A stretch of DNA of 64,000 bases from Arthrobacter sp. AQ5-05 (GTDB taxonomy: Bacteria > Actinomycetota > Actinomycetes > Actinomycetales > Micrococcaceae). Below, piece after piece: positions 16,610 through 24,199 of this stretch. The notes beneath the pieces are model-generated. The model was given only the letters and a program-made list of their open reading frames with translations, was not told the origin of the DNA and did not search any database. Both the position numbers and the translations under genes were made by a program. The stretch covers positions 104,235 to 168,234 of the forward strand of contig NZ_QMKQ01000006.1 of NCBI RefSeq assembly GCF_003287975.1. Direction: 5' to 3'. Position 1 is the first letter of the stretch. The number at the start of each line of letters is the position of its first letter.

Positions 16610-16939
16610 AGAGAATTACCTCATTCATAGGGGCGGATGGACCCCGTATCAACGAGGTTCCGCAGCACAATCGGACTCAATCACTTTGGTCCGGCGACTC
16701 CCCTATGAAAGGAACAACCCGCATCAGATGGCGGGCTCACACACGACAGCTCCTGCCTCAAGAATTGGGCAGAATGCGAGGGAAGCCGGATACAGTGAAC
16801 ACCTAATCTTATCGCCCTTGGCGCAACATGGGGTACTTAATGCCGGTGAGGTTGCGCACACGGTGTGGCAAACCGGACTATGATGTGCCCGTTCACGGCT
16901 TTAAACCTTCCCGTTTCCCGGGGGTGGACCCCTGGCCGG
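16610..16939 (-). other. Gene-free leader and promoter region of deaD
   Basis: No ORF is supported. On the minus strand a TAAGAT hexamer near 16805-16811 could be a -10 element, which would give a leader of about 190 nt, as in other cold-inducible helicase genes. No Shine-Dalgarno sequence sits right before either possible start. The leader holds the long-range stem listed separately. Confidence 0.45.
16624..16709 (-). ncRNA. Long-range stem in the deaD mRNA leader
   Basis: TTCATAGGGG at 16624-16633 and CCCCTATGAA at 16700-16709 are perfect complements over 10 bp and enclose 66 nt. The stem ends 15 nt before the start codon. It may be a cis-acting RNA element affecting translation or decay; it is not matched to a known riboswitch. 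Confidence 0.4.
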
Positions 16940-17626
16940 CTACCGCCCCGCGGCGCCGGGCAGCGTGCGAAGGACCTTCTCCGGAAGCCGGTGGCCGGTG
17001 GCCGCCTGGTGGGCCAGCAGCGCCTCGGCCTGCACGGGCGTGGGGCCGAAGAAGACGTCGCGGATCCGCACCCCGTGCCCGGGACGCGAAAGCACCACGA
17101 CCTCGTCGCCCGCGCGGACCTTGCCGGTGCGGATGACCTTCAGGAAGCAGCCTACGTCCCCGCGTTCGGTGAACCGGGGCACCCAGTTTTCCGCCTCGAG
17201 ATGCCGGGCAAAGGTGGAGCAGGGAACCCGCGGGCAGGTGACCTCCAGGACCACGGAGGCGCCGATCCGCCAGCGCTCCCCCACCACGGCGTCGGACGTT
17301 TCGACGCCGGAGATCCGCAGGTTCTCCCCGAAGAGCCCGGCGACGACTTCCCGACCCAGATCCGCACTCCAGCGTTCGGCCTCGGCCGTGGAGTAGGCGT
17401 AGATCGCCTGGTCATAGCCGCCATGGTGTTCGCGATCCACCTGGGTGTCGGCGTAGAGCCCGAGCTTGCGCACCTTGACCGGTCCGGCGACGGGCCGTTT
17501 GTCGATGGCGGTGATTCCAACCGCGCCGGCGTCGGGCTTCAGCGCGTGCACGATGCACACCGCCTCCAGGCGCCCACTGGCGATGTCGGCGGATTCGGGG
17601 TGTCCGGTGGCGGGGTTCGGGCTCAT
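16940..17626 (-). CDS. MOSC domain protein (YiiM-like)
   Basis: 228 residues. MOSC domains are sulfur-carrier and molybdenum-cofactor-handling modules; the YiiM branch includes N-hydroxylated base and hydroxylamine reducing enzymes. Seen: VGITAIDKRPVAGPVKVRKLGL, DREHHGGYDQAIYAYS, LFGENLRISGVE, and the Cys-containing CPRVPCSTFARHL, the usual Mo or sulfur ligand position, then RTGKVRAGDEVVVL. It begins 9 nt after the CsoR/CstR-family regulator and is surely in its operon, so it is likely controlled by that regulator. Exact substrate unknown. Confidence 0.88.
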   Translation of the reverse strand: MSPNPATGHPESADIASGRLEAVCIVHALKPDAGAVGITAIDKRPVAGPVKVRKLGLYADTQVDREHHGGYDQAIYAYSTAEAERWSADLGREVVAGLFGENLRISGVETSDAVVGERWRIGASVVLEVTCPRVPCSTFARHLEAENWVPRFTERGDVGCFLKVIRTGKVRAGDEVVVLSRPGHGVRIRDVFFGPTPVQAEALLAHQAATGHRLPEKVLRTLPGAAGR

Positions 17627-17635
17627 GGAAAAAGC

Positions 17636-17908
17636 CTATGCCAGGGACAGAAAGAGTTTCTCCAGCTTGTCCCGGTCCAGCTGCGCGGACCCGGGCTCCC
17701 GGGCCTCGGCAAGCATGCAGGATTGCAGGCCGCTGGCGATGATGCTGAAGCCGGCCCGGTCCATGGCCTTGGAGGCGGCCGAGAGCTGGGTGATGACCTC
17801 GCTGCATTCGCGCCCGTCCTCGATCATCCGGATCACGGCGGCCAGCTGGCCCTGGGCGCGCTTGAGGCGGTTGAGTACCGGTTTCAGTTCAACGGGGTCG
17901 AGTTCCAT
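17636..17908 (-). CDS. CsoR/CstR-family repressor lacking the copper-ligand His
   Basis: 90-residue all-helical repressor: VELKPVLNRLKRAQGQLAAV is the DNA-contacting helix of the family. Copper-sensing CsoR uses Cys-His-Cys (Cys36, His61, Cys65 in M. tuberculosis). Here Cys35 (GRECSEVITQ) and Cys64 (SGLQSCM) remain, but Gly60 stands where the His should be. The 29-residue Cys spacing equals that of CstR, a persulfide sensor (Cys31/Cys60). With a MOSC gene just downstream, a sulfur signal is more likely than copper. Start ATG at 17908 follows a GC palindrome that is its probable operator. Confidence 0.88.
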   Translation of the reverse strand: MELDPVELKPVLNRLKRAQGQLAAVIRMIEDGRECSEVITQLSAASKAMDRAGFSIIASGLQSCMLAEAREPGSAQLDRDKLEKLFLSLA

Positions 17909-17920
17909 GCCCCCAGAATA

Positions 17921-17935
17921 TACACCCCGGGGTAC
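17921..17935. promoter_or_regulatory. CsoR/CstR-type operator
   Basis: GTACCCCGGGGTGTA (minus strand) is a near-perfect GC-cored palindrome with TAC/GTA ends, the shape of CsoR/CstR operators (TACCCnnnnGGGTA). It lies 13 nt before the repressor ATG, and TATATT just beside it is a possible -10, so binding would block transcription. Confidence 0.65.
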
Positions 17936-17990
17936 GGACAAGAAGCGCGCCACGGCGCAGGGCCGAATCCGCGCACCGGCATTCATCGGG

Positions 17991-17996
17991 TAACCT
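17991..17996 (+). promoter_or_regulatory. -10 element upstream of leader ORF
   Basis: TAACCT, 7 nt before the ATG at 18004. Same spacing as menD, menC and the SMI1-like gene. Confidence 0.4.
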
Positions 17997-18003
17997 GCGG
18001 TGC

Positions 18004-18042
18004 ATGGAGAAGAAGCAAAACGCCCTCGGGGCAGCGAAGTGA
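18004..18042 (+). other. Possible 12-codon leader ORF coupled to the next gene
   Basis: ATG at 18004 opens a frame reading MEKKQNALGAAK and stopping at 18040-18042, where TGA overlaps the GTG of the downstream membrane protein (GTGA). The ATG sits at the leaderless position behind TAACCT. It could drive translation of the next gene by coupling; it could also be chance. Confidence 0.35.
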
Positions 18043-18479
18043 AAACCGCCAAGGACGCGCTGCCGGCCTCGCTGCGCACCGCCCGCTGGTGGTGGGCCGC
18101 CGCCTGCGCCTCCGCGCTGGCATTCGCCGCCGGGTTCTTCCTCAATGCAGCCTCGCGCCCGGCCAACGAGGCGCCCGGATTCTGGGGCGCGGGCATCGCA
18201 CTGGTCGGGCTGGGCCTGGTCATCGGGTACTGCACCTTCCAGCTCTGGTTGGGCAAACTGGCCGGGCGGATCTCCCTGACCTGGTGCGGGATCATCGTGG
18301 GCATCCCGCTGCTGACCCGCGGGGTGCGGTTGGGCATCTTCGGCGCGCTGCTGCTGGTGGGCGTCGCGCTGCTCTGGAGCCCGGGAGCCACCAGGTACTT
18401 CGCCCCGCAATCCAAGGCCGCCCGCGCCAGGCGCCGGGCCGAACGCAGTGCCGAGAAGGCCCGCAACCAGCGTCGGTGA
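18039..18479 (+). CDS. Four-helix membrane protein, unrecognised
   Basis: 146 residues from the GTG at 18039; the same frame is open to a GTG at 18000, but the predicted transcript start near 18004 argues against it. Hydrophobic segments: WWWAAACASALAFAAGFFL, FWGAGIALVGLGLVIGYCTF, a weaker one around LTWCGIIVGIPLL, and LGIFGALLLVGVALLW. The C-terminus is strongly basic (ARARRRAERSAEKARNQRR) and should be cytosolic. No motif gives a function. It stands alone between the repressor and the amidohydrolase. Confidence 0.7.
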   Translation: MKTAKDALPASLRTARWWWAAACASALAFAAGFFLNAASRPANEAPGFWGAGIALVGLGLVIGYCTFQLWLGKLAGRISLTWCGIIVGIPLLTRGVRLGIFGALLLVGVALLWSPGATRYFAPQSKAARARRRAERSAEKARNQRR

Positions 18480-18540
18480 CTCCCCGGGACCCGGGCATCG
18501 ACCCATGTCGGAGCGCGGCAAACCATGGCAGAGTGCACCC

Positions 18541-19728
18541 ATGAACACTTTTGCGATCACCAATGCACATGTCGTCCCGATCATCGGGGAACCGTTCACC
18601 GGGACCGTCGTGGTCACCGGATCCGTCATCACCGCGCTGGGCCCCGCGGCGAAGGTCCCGGCCGGCGCGCAGGTCCTCGACGCGGACGGAGCATGGCTGC
18701 TGCCCGGGTTCATCGACGCGCACGTGCACCTGGGCATGCACCCGGAGGGCGAGGACGGTTCCGGAGCCGACGTGAATGAGATGACGGACCCGAACATGGC
18801 AGCGGTGCGCGCCATCGACGCCGTCGACCCCTTCGACCCCGGCTTCGACGATGCCCTTGCCGGCGGGGTGACCACCGTGAACGTGAACCCCGGGTCCGGG
18901 AACCCGATCGGTGGACAGACCGTGGCGATCCACACGCACGGGCGCTACGTCGATGAGATGGTGCTGCGGGCCCCCAGCGGCATCAAGTCGGCCCTGGGCG
19001 AGAATCCCAAGCGCGTATACGGGGCCAAGGACAAGACGCCCTCCACCCGGCTGGGCACCGCAATGGTGATCCGCCAGGGGTTCATCGAGGCGCAGAACTA
19101 CCTGGCCGCCAACGACCCGGACAAGCGCGACGCCAAGCTCGAGGCCCTGGGCATGGTGCTGCGCCGGGAGATCCCGTGGCGCCAGCACGCCCACCGCACC
19201 GACGACGTGGCCACCGCGCTGCGCCTGGCCGCGGAGTTCGGCTACGAGCTGGTCCTTGACCACGGCACCGAGGCGCACGTGATCGCCGATGTGGTGGCCG
19301 CCGCCGGGGTGCCGGTGCTCATCGGCCCGCTGTTCACCACCAAGTCCAAGGTGGAGCTGCGCGGCCGCTCGCTGGCCAACCCGCGCCGGCTCGCCGAGGC
19401 CGGGGTGGAGATCTCGATCATCACCGACCACCCGGTGATCCCGATCAACTTCCTGATCCACCAGTGCACGCTGGCGGTGAAGGAGGGCCTGGACCGGGAC
19501 ACCGCGCTGCGCGCCGTGACGATCCACCCGGCGAAGGTGCTGGGGCTTGCGGGGCGCATCGGTTCGCTGGAAGCCGGCAAGGACGCGGACCTGGTGCTGT
19601 GGAGCGGGGATCCGCTCGATGTCTTCTCCCGGGCGCTGCGCGTGTGGATCGGCGGGAAGCAGGTCATGGAATACGATGCGGCCACCCGCACCCCTGTCGT
19701 GGCCGCCCGCAAGGTCGTGCCCGAATAG
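18541..19728 (+). CDS. Metal-dependent amidohydrolase (imidazolonepropionase-like)
   Basis: 395 residues starting MNTFAITNAHVVPI. The metal-binding HxH is in GFIDAHVHLGMH; further ligands are likely in WRQHAHRTDD, LVLDHGTEAHVIAD and IITDHPVIP, matching the TIM-barrel amidohydrolase order. The C-terminal GRIGSLEAGKDADLVLWSGDPLD closes the small beta domain. Relatives act on cyclic amides or dipeptides; the substrate here cannot be read from sequence. No Hut genes are adjacent, so histidine degradation is unlikely. The upstream ATG at 18525 is in another frame. It ends at a 20-bp hairpin. Confidence 0.9.
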   Translation: MNTFAITNAHVVPIIGEPFTGTVVVTGSVITALGPAAKVPAGAQVLDADGAWLLPGFIDAHVHLGMHPEGEDGSGADVNEMTDPNMAAVRAIDAVDPFDPGFDDALAGGVTTVNVNPGSGNPIGGQTVAIHTHGRYVDEMVLRAPSGIKSALGENPKRVYGAKDKTPSTRLGTAMVIRQGFIEAQNYLAANDPDKRDAKLEALGMVLRREIPWRQHAHRTDDVATALRLAAEFGYELVLDHGTEAHVIADVVAAAGVPVLIGPLFTTKSKVELRGRSLANPRRLAEAGVEISIITDHPVIPINFLIHQCTLAVKEGLDRDTALRAVTIHPAKVLGLAGRIGSLEAGKDADLVLWSGDPLDVFSRALRVWIGGKQVMEYDAATRTPVVAARKVVPE

Positions 19729-19749
19729 GCGCAAGCCGGCCCGGAGCCC

Positions 19750-19807
19750 AACCACGCGAGGTGCGTGCCTGGCGGAATGTCCCGTCGGGCACGCACCTCG
19801 CGTGGTT
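19750..19807. terminator. 20-bp hairpin between convergent genes
   Basis: AACCACGCGAGGTGCGTGCC (19750-19769) and its exact complement (19788-19807) enclose 18 nt between the amidohydrolase and cystathionine gamma-synthase ends. Neither side has a T-tract, so it is a strong bidirectional stem rather than a textbook terminator. Confidence 0.7.
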
Positions 19808-19822
19808 GCTGCGGCCTGGTGC

Positions 19823-20980
19823 CTACAGCCGGGCGAAGGCCTGCTCGAGGTCGGCGAGCAGGTCGGCGATGTCCTCGATGCCCACCGAGAGGCGCAGCAG
19901 GTTCACCGGAACGGCCAGCTCGGTGCCCTTCACCGAGGCGTGGGTCATCTCCGAGGGGTAGTTCATCAGCGATTCGATGCCGCCCAGGGACTCGGCCAGG
20001 GTGAACACGCGGGTCGCCTCGGCCACGGTGCGTGCCGCGTCCTCGCCACCGGTGAACTGCACCGAGACCATGCCGCCGAAGCCGCTCATCTGCTTCTTGG
20101 CCAGCTCGTGCTCCGGGTGGGACTCCAGGCCCGGGTAGTGCACGGCCTCGACCTCGGGGCGCTGTGCCAGCCAGCGGGCCACGGCCATCGCGTTCTCCGA
20201 GTGGGTGCGCATGCGCACGCCCAGGGTCTTCAGGCCCCGGGTGGTCAGGAACGCGTCCATCGGGCCGGAGACCGCGCCGACGGCGAACTGGATGAAGCCG
20301 ATGGCCTCGGCCAGCACCGGGTCCTTGACCACCACGGCGCCGCCGACCACGTCGGAGTGCCCGCCGATGTACTTGGTGGTGGAGTGCACCACCACGTCCG
20401 CGCCCAGGTCCAGGGGCTGCTGCAGCGCCGGGGAGGCGAAGGTGTTGTCGACCACCAGCAGGGCGCCGGCATCGTGGGCGATCTTGGCGACCGCAGCGAT
20501 GTCGGTGATGCGCATCATCGGGTTCGAGGGGGTTTCCACCCAGACCAGGCGGGTCTTGTTGGCCGCAATCGCTGCCTTGAGCGCGGCGTGGTCGGACATG
20601 TCCACCGGGGTGTTGCCGATGCCCCAGCCCCCAAGCACCCGGGAAATGAGCCGGTAGGTTCCGCCGTAGGCGTCGTTGCCCAGCACGATGTGGTCCCCGG
20701 GTTCGGCCAGCGCGCGGATCAGCGAGTCCTCGGCGGCCAGGCCCGAGGAGAACGAGTAGGCGTGGGTGCCGTGTTCCACCGCGGCGAGCTGTTCCTGCAG
20801 GGCGTCGCGGGTGGGGTTTCCGCCGCGGCCGTATTCGTAGCCGGCGCGCAGGTTGCCGATGCCGTCCTGGGCATAGGTCGAGGAGAAGTGCAGCGGCGGG
20901 ACCACGGCCCCGGTGCGCGGCTCGAACGCCTGCCCGGCGTGGACGGCGCGGGTGTTGAATCCTTGGATGTTCTCAGTCAT
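19823..20980 (-). CDS. metB: Cystathionine gamma-synthase
   Basis: 385 residues from MTENIQGFNTRAVHAGQ. PLP enzyme joining an activated homoserine ester with cysteine to give cystathionine, or working in the lyase direction. Seen: YGRGGNPTRDALQEQLAAVE, AYSFSSGLAAEDSLIR, WVETPSNPMMRITDI, and the PLP-lysine in VVHSTTKYIGGHSDVVGG. The fold-type I Cys/Met metabolism family also contains cystathionine gamma-lyase and cannot be fully split by eye. The gene follows cystathionine beta-synthase by 19 nt on the same strand, so a transsulfuration operon is clear; the neighbour makes a gamma-lyase role plausible too. Confidence 0.9.
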   Translation of the reverse strand: MTENIQGFNTRAVHAGQAFEPRTGAVVPPLHFSSTYAQDGIGNLRAGYEYGRGGNPTRDALQEQLAAVEHGTHAYSFSSGLAAEDSLIRALAEPGDHIVLGNDAYGGTYRLISRVLGGWGIGNTPVDMSDHAALKAAIAANKTRLVWVETPSNPMMRITDIAAVAKIAHDAGALLVVDNTFASPALQQPLDLGADVVVHSTTKYIGGHSDVVGGAVVVKDPVLAEAIGFIQFAVGAVSGPMDAFLTTRGLKTLGVRMRTHSENAMAVARWLAQRPEVEAVHYPGLESHPEHELAKKQMSGFGGMVSVQFTGGEDAARTVAEATRVFTLAESLGGIESLMNYPSEMTHASVKGTELAVPVNLLRLSVGIEDIADLLADLEQAFARL

Positions 20981-20999
20981 GAAAGGGGAGCCAACTTTC

Positions 21000-22376
21000 T
21001 TAGTGGGTGAGGTAGGTGAGCAGGTCGTGGCGGGTGACGACCCCGGCCGCGGCCCCGTCGTCGGTGACCAGCAGGGCGTCATGCTGGGAGAGCTGTTCCT
21101 TGGCCCGGTCAATGGTTTCGTGGATGCCGATCAGCGGCAGCGCGGTGGCCACCAGCGGGCCCACCGGGTCGGTCAGGGAGATCTCGTTGCGGAAAAGCTT
21201 TTCGGTCAGCGTGCGCTCGTCGATGTAGCCGCGGACCTCGCCCAGGCGCACCGGGGGTTCGGCGGAGAGCACCGGCAGGGCCGAGACCCCGTATTCGCCC
21301 ATGATGCCGATCGCGTCGCGGACCGACTCGTTGGGGTGGGTGTGGACCAGCGCCGGCAGGCCCGCGGGCTTGGCGGCCAGCAGCGCACCGACGGTGTCCG
21401 TGGCGTCGTCGCGCAAAAAGCCGTAGGAGCGCATCCAGGCATCGTTGAAGATCTTGCCCAGGTAGCCGCGCCCGCCGTCGGGCAGGATCACCACGAGAAT
21501 GGCCTCGGCCGGAAGGTCCTTGGCCACCTGCAGGGCGGCAACCACGGCCATGCCCGAGGAGCCTCCCACCAGCAGGCCCTCCTCCTTGGCCAGGCGGCGG
21601 GTCATCGCGAACGCGTCCGCGTCGCTCACGGCGATGACCTCGTCGGGGACCTTCGGGTCGTAGTTCCCCGGCCACATGTCCTCGCCGACGCCCTCGACGA
21701 AGTAGGGCCGGCCGGTGCCCCCGGAGTAGACCGAACCGTCCGGGTCCACGCCGATGACCTTTACCGGGCCGGCGGCGCGGTCGGCGGAGATGTCCTTGAG
21801 GTAGCGACCGGTGCCGGTGATGGTGCCACCGGTGCCGGCGCTGATGACCACGTGGGTCAGCGTGCCGTCGGTGTCATTCCAGATTTCCGGTCCGGTGGTT
21901 TCGTAGTGGCTGGCCGGGGCCGCGGGGTTGGAGAACTGGTCGGGCTTGTAGGCCCCGGGGATCTCGCGCACCAGGCGGTCCGAGACGCCGTAGTAGGACT
22001 CGGGGGAATCGGGGGCGACCGCGGTGGGGGTCACCACGACGTCGGCCCCGTAGGCGCGCAGCACGTCGCGCTTTTCCTCACCGACCTTGTCGGGGGTCAC
22101 GAAGATGGTCTTGTAGCCCTTGAGCTGGCCGACCATGGCCAACCCCACCCCGGTGTTGCCGCTGGTGGGTTCCACGATCGTGCCCCCGGGGAGCAGCTGC
22201 CCGGCGGCCTCGGCGTTTTCCACCATCTTCAGGGCGATGCGGTCCTTGATGGATCCGCCGGGGTTCAGGTATTCCAGCTTGACCAAGACCGTGGCCTCGA
22301 TGTCGGCGGTGACCGAATTGAGCTTGACCAGCGGCGTATTGCCGATCAGGTCCAGGACTGTGCGCGCATACTTCAT
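21000..22376 (-). CDS. cbs: Cystathionine beta-synthase with CBS-domain pair
   Basis: 458 residues. Condenses serine (or an O-acyl serine) with homocysteine. The PLP-lysine is Lys44 in NPGGSIKDRIAL; the substrate loop is TSGNTGVGLAMV, and the phosphate-binding loop ISAGTGGTITGTGRYL. Residues about 335-458 are two CBS domains (ESVRDAIGIMGEYGVSALPVL and HDALLVTDDGAAAGVVTRHDLL), a regulatory module that may bind adenosyl ligands. The N-terminal haem segment of animal CBS is absent. The ATG is 6 nt behind TAGAGT, suggesting a leaderless transcript also covering metB. Confidence 0.94.
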   Translation of the reverse strand: MKYARTVLDLIGNTPLVKLNSVTADIEATVLVKLEYLNPGGSIKDRIALKMVENAEAAGQLLPGGTIVEPTSGNTGVGLAMVGQLKGYKTIFVTPDKVGEEKRDVLRAYGADVVVTPTAVAPDSPESYYGVSDRLVREIPGAYKPDQFSNPAAPASHYETTGPEIWNDTDGTLTHVVISAGTGGTITGTGRYLKDISADRAAGPVKVIGVDPDGSVYSGGTGRPYFVEGVGEDMWPGNYDPKVPDEVIAVSDADAFAMTRRLAKEEGLLVGGSSGMAVVAALQVAKDLPAEAILVVILPDGGRGYLGKIFNDAWMRSYGFLRDDATDTVGALLAAKPAGLPALVHTHPNESVRDAIGIMGEYGVSALPVLSAEPPVRLGEVRGYIDERTLTEKLFRNEISLTDPVGPLVATALPLIGIHETIDRAKEQLSQHDALLVTDDGAAAGVVTRHDLLTYLTH

Positions 22377-22382
22377 GGCGCC

Positions 22383-22388
22383 ACTCTA
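22383..22388 (-). promoter_or_regulatory. -10 element of cbs-metB operon
   Basis: TAGAGT on the minus strand, 6 nt before the cbs ATG, with no Shine-Dalgarno sequence. A leaderless mRNA leaves no room for a SAM or other 5' riboswitch. Confidence 0.5.
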
Positions 22389-22471
22389 CCGGCGCGCCGT
22401 CACATTGAAGACGCCGTTCGTAGTGAATCTTCATGCGCCGAAACGCGGTGGCCCGGTGGGAGTATGGAGCT

Positions 22472-23464
22472 ATGCCCGATTCGTCAGCAACAGCCTTGCC
22501 GGGGTGCGATGCGCACGCCTCGTGGAAGCCGCACCGCTCGTATTCGCTGCGCCAGTCCCTGGGCATCCTGCAACGCGGTGCCGGCGACCCGGCCGCCAAG
22601 GTCACGGACTCAACGGCCTGGCTGTGCTTCCACGCCCCGAGCGGACCGGTCACGCTTCTGGCCAGGCACCCTGCGGGTCGCGACACCGAGGTCTTCCTCA
22701 AGGCCTGGGGCCCGGGCGCGGAGCATGCGGTGGAGCGCGGGCTGCATCTGCTTGGCGCCTACGACGACTGGCGCGCCTTCGACGCCCCTGAAACCTCGGC
22801 GTTGCTGCACCCGGTGGTGGCCCGGAGCAGGAAGTTCAATCCGGGCCTGAGGTTTCCATCCACCGGGCGGGTGTTCGATGCACTGCTGCCGGCCATCCTC
22901 GAGCAGAAGGTCACCGTTACCGAGGCCCACTTCGCCTGGCGCCACCTCTGCCTTGCCGTTGGCGGGATCCCCCCGGGTCCCGCACCGGCGGACATGCGAT
23001 TGCCCCCGTCCCCGGCGGCCATCCGTTCCTTGCAGCCGTGGCAATGGCACCAGGCACGTGTGGATTCCAAGAGAGCTGCCACCGCGGTTCGTGCGGCGGA
23101 GGCCGCCGCAAGCCTCGAACGCTGGGCGCTGCTGGAGCTGGGGGCCGTGCGTGAAAACGTGATGGGCGAAGGGACCCTGGCCGCCGCGCTGGGATCGATT
23201 CCCGGGGTGGGCCCGTGGAGCGTTGCCGAGGTGCTGCAGCGCACCCATGGCGCGCCCGACCATGTGTCGGTGGGTGACTACCATCTGGCTGCATTCGTCG
23301 GCCAGGTGCTCACCGGCCGTCGGGTGGATGATGCCGGGATGCTGGGGTTGCTGGAGCCATTTGGCGGGCATCGTCAGCGTGTGGTGCGCCTGATCGGCCT
23401 TTCCGGGCAGCGCAAGCAGTCCTTTGGTCCTCGGCTGGCGCCCATGGACCATCGACACCGCTAG
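22472..23464 (+). CDS. HhH-GPD DNA glycosylase (AlkA-like)
   Basis: 330 residues from MPDSSATALPGCD. It should remove alkylated purines from DNA. The helix-hairpin-helix is LAAALGSIPGVGPWSVAEVLQRT, followed by the catalytic-Asp segment HVSVGDYHLAAFVG. The N-terminal region (LARHPAGRDTEVFLKAWGPG) resembles the AlkA substrate domain, and FDALLPAILEQKVTVTEA is the usual pre-HhH helix with the Gln-Lys pair. No iron-sulfur cluster Cys set is present, as expected for AlkA. Start is chosen at the ATG preceded closely by GGAG; spacing is short, so it is not certain. Confidence 0.87.
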   Translation: MPDSSATALPGCDAHASWKPHRSYSLRQSLGILQRGAGDPAAKVTDSTAWLCFHAPSGPVTLLARHPAGRDTEVFLKAWGPGAEHAVERGLHLLGAYDDWRAFDAPETSALLHPVVARSRKFNPGLRFPSTGRVFDALLPAILEQKVTVTEAHFAWRHLCLAVGGIPPGPAPADMRLPPSPAAIRSLQPWQWHQARVDSKRAATAVRAAEAAASLERWALLELGAVRENVMGEGTLAAALGSIPGVGPWSVAEVLQRTHGAPDHVSVGDYHLAAFVGQVLTGRRVDDAGMLGLLEPFGGHRQRVVRLIGLSGQRKQSFGPRLAPMDHRHR

Positions 23465-23477
23465 TGAAGTGTGGAAG

Positions 23478-23849
23478 CTACTTGGCTTCGGCTTCCTGCT
23501 GGGCGATCTGTGCGTGGACCTGCTGCATGTCGATGCCCTTGACGGCAACCACAAGGTCGTCCAGCTGCGAGGCATTCATGGCACCGGGCTGCGAGAAGAC
23601 CAGCACCTTGTCGCGGAAGGCCATCAGGGTGGGGATGGAGGTGATGTTCGCGGCGCGCGCCAGGCCCTGTTCGGCTTCGGTGTCCACCTTGGCGAACTTC
23701 ACATCGGTGAATTTCTCGGAGATTGCGTCGTATACCGGGGCAAACTGGCGGCAAGGTCCGCACCACGCTGCCCAGAAATCTACGAAGACAATGTCATTTT
23801 CTTCCAGCGTCGTCGTGAACTCAGACTCGGTGATATTGATAGTAGCCAT
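23478..23849 (-). CDS. trxA: Thioredoxin
   Basis: 123 residues. Dithiol-disulfide exchange in the cytosol. Active site WCGPCR with Cys30 and Cys33; VDFWAAWCGPCRQFAPVYD and the cis-Pro loop ITSIPTLMAF are canonical. The last 20 residues (DMQQVHAQIAQQEAEAK) form an extra charged helix not found in minimal 105-residue thioredoxins. No thioredoxin reductase is adjacent. The ATG at 23849 lies 6 nt behind TACCGT, a plausible -10 of a leaderless mRNA; the open frame upstream contains no family residues and was rejected. Confidence 0.95.
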   Translation of the reverse strand: MATINITESEFTTTLEENDIVFVDFWAAWCGPCRQFAPVYDAISEKFTDVKFAKVDTEAEQGLARAANITSIPTLMAFRDKVLVFSQPGAMNASQLDDLVVAVKGIDMQQVHAQIAQQEAEAK

Positions 23850-23855
23850 GTACCA

Positions 23856-23861
23856 ACGGTA
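23856..23861 (-). promoter_or_regulatory. Candidate -10 element of trxA
   Basis: TACCGT, 6 nt before the trxA ATG. It has only the TAnnnT core, so it is weaker than the others in this window. Confidence 0.35.
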
Positions 23862-23942
23862 CCGCGTGATGCCCTTGGTGCCGCAGTCGGGCCCGGGTTT
23901 TCGGCGTGCATCGCCCCTGTCCACGACGGCACGGGGCCGGCG

Positions 23943-23959
23943 GTGGATACTTATCCACA
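23943..23959. promoter_or_regulatory. DnaA-box-like inverted repeat
   Basis: GTGGATA and TATCCAC form a 7-bp inverted repeat with a 2-nt spacer; 23951-23959 reads TTATCCACA, a perfect DnaA 9-mer. A single site about 90 nt upstream of trxA could be a DnaA-titration or regulatory site, or an operator for another protein. Confidence 0.35.
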
Positions 23960-24199
23960 GATTCGCGGCTTCGCCCCCACGGGCTTTCGCACGACCTTAT
24001 GCTCGAAGGAATCCTCGTCACCACCCGAAGGAGGCCGCCATCGACCGCACCACCAAGGAACCCACGGGCATCGCAGCCCCATCGGGTTCGCCAGAGCGCC
24101 CAGCTCCCCTGTCGGGAGCACCGGTTCCATGGATAACAGGAAGGATGCATCCGGGCCGCGGCCGTATTTTCGGGAAGGCGGCAGGATGCCGACAAGGAC

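Larger units (their letters stand above)
23850..24199. other. Gene-free region upstream of trxA
   Basis: Contains the trxA promoter and one GTGGATActTATCCAC inverted repeat (listed separately). The frames open across it look like chance. Nothing else is recognisable. Confidence 0.5.

Noticed and set aside
22377..22471. SAM riboswitch upstream of the cbs-metB operon
   Set aside because: The -10 lies 6 nt before the ATG, leaving no leader.
23943..23959. DnaA box near trxA as an origin of replication
   Set aside because: Only one perfect box; no dnaA, dnaN, rpmH or parAB genes nearby and no AT-rich element.
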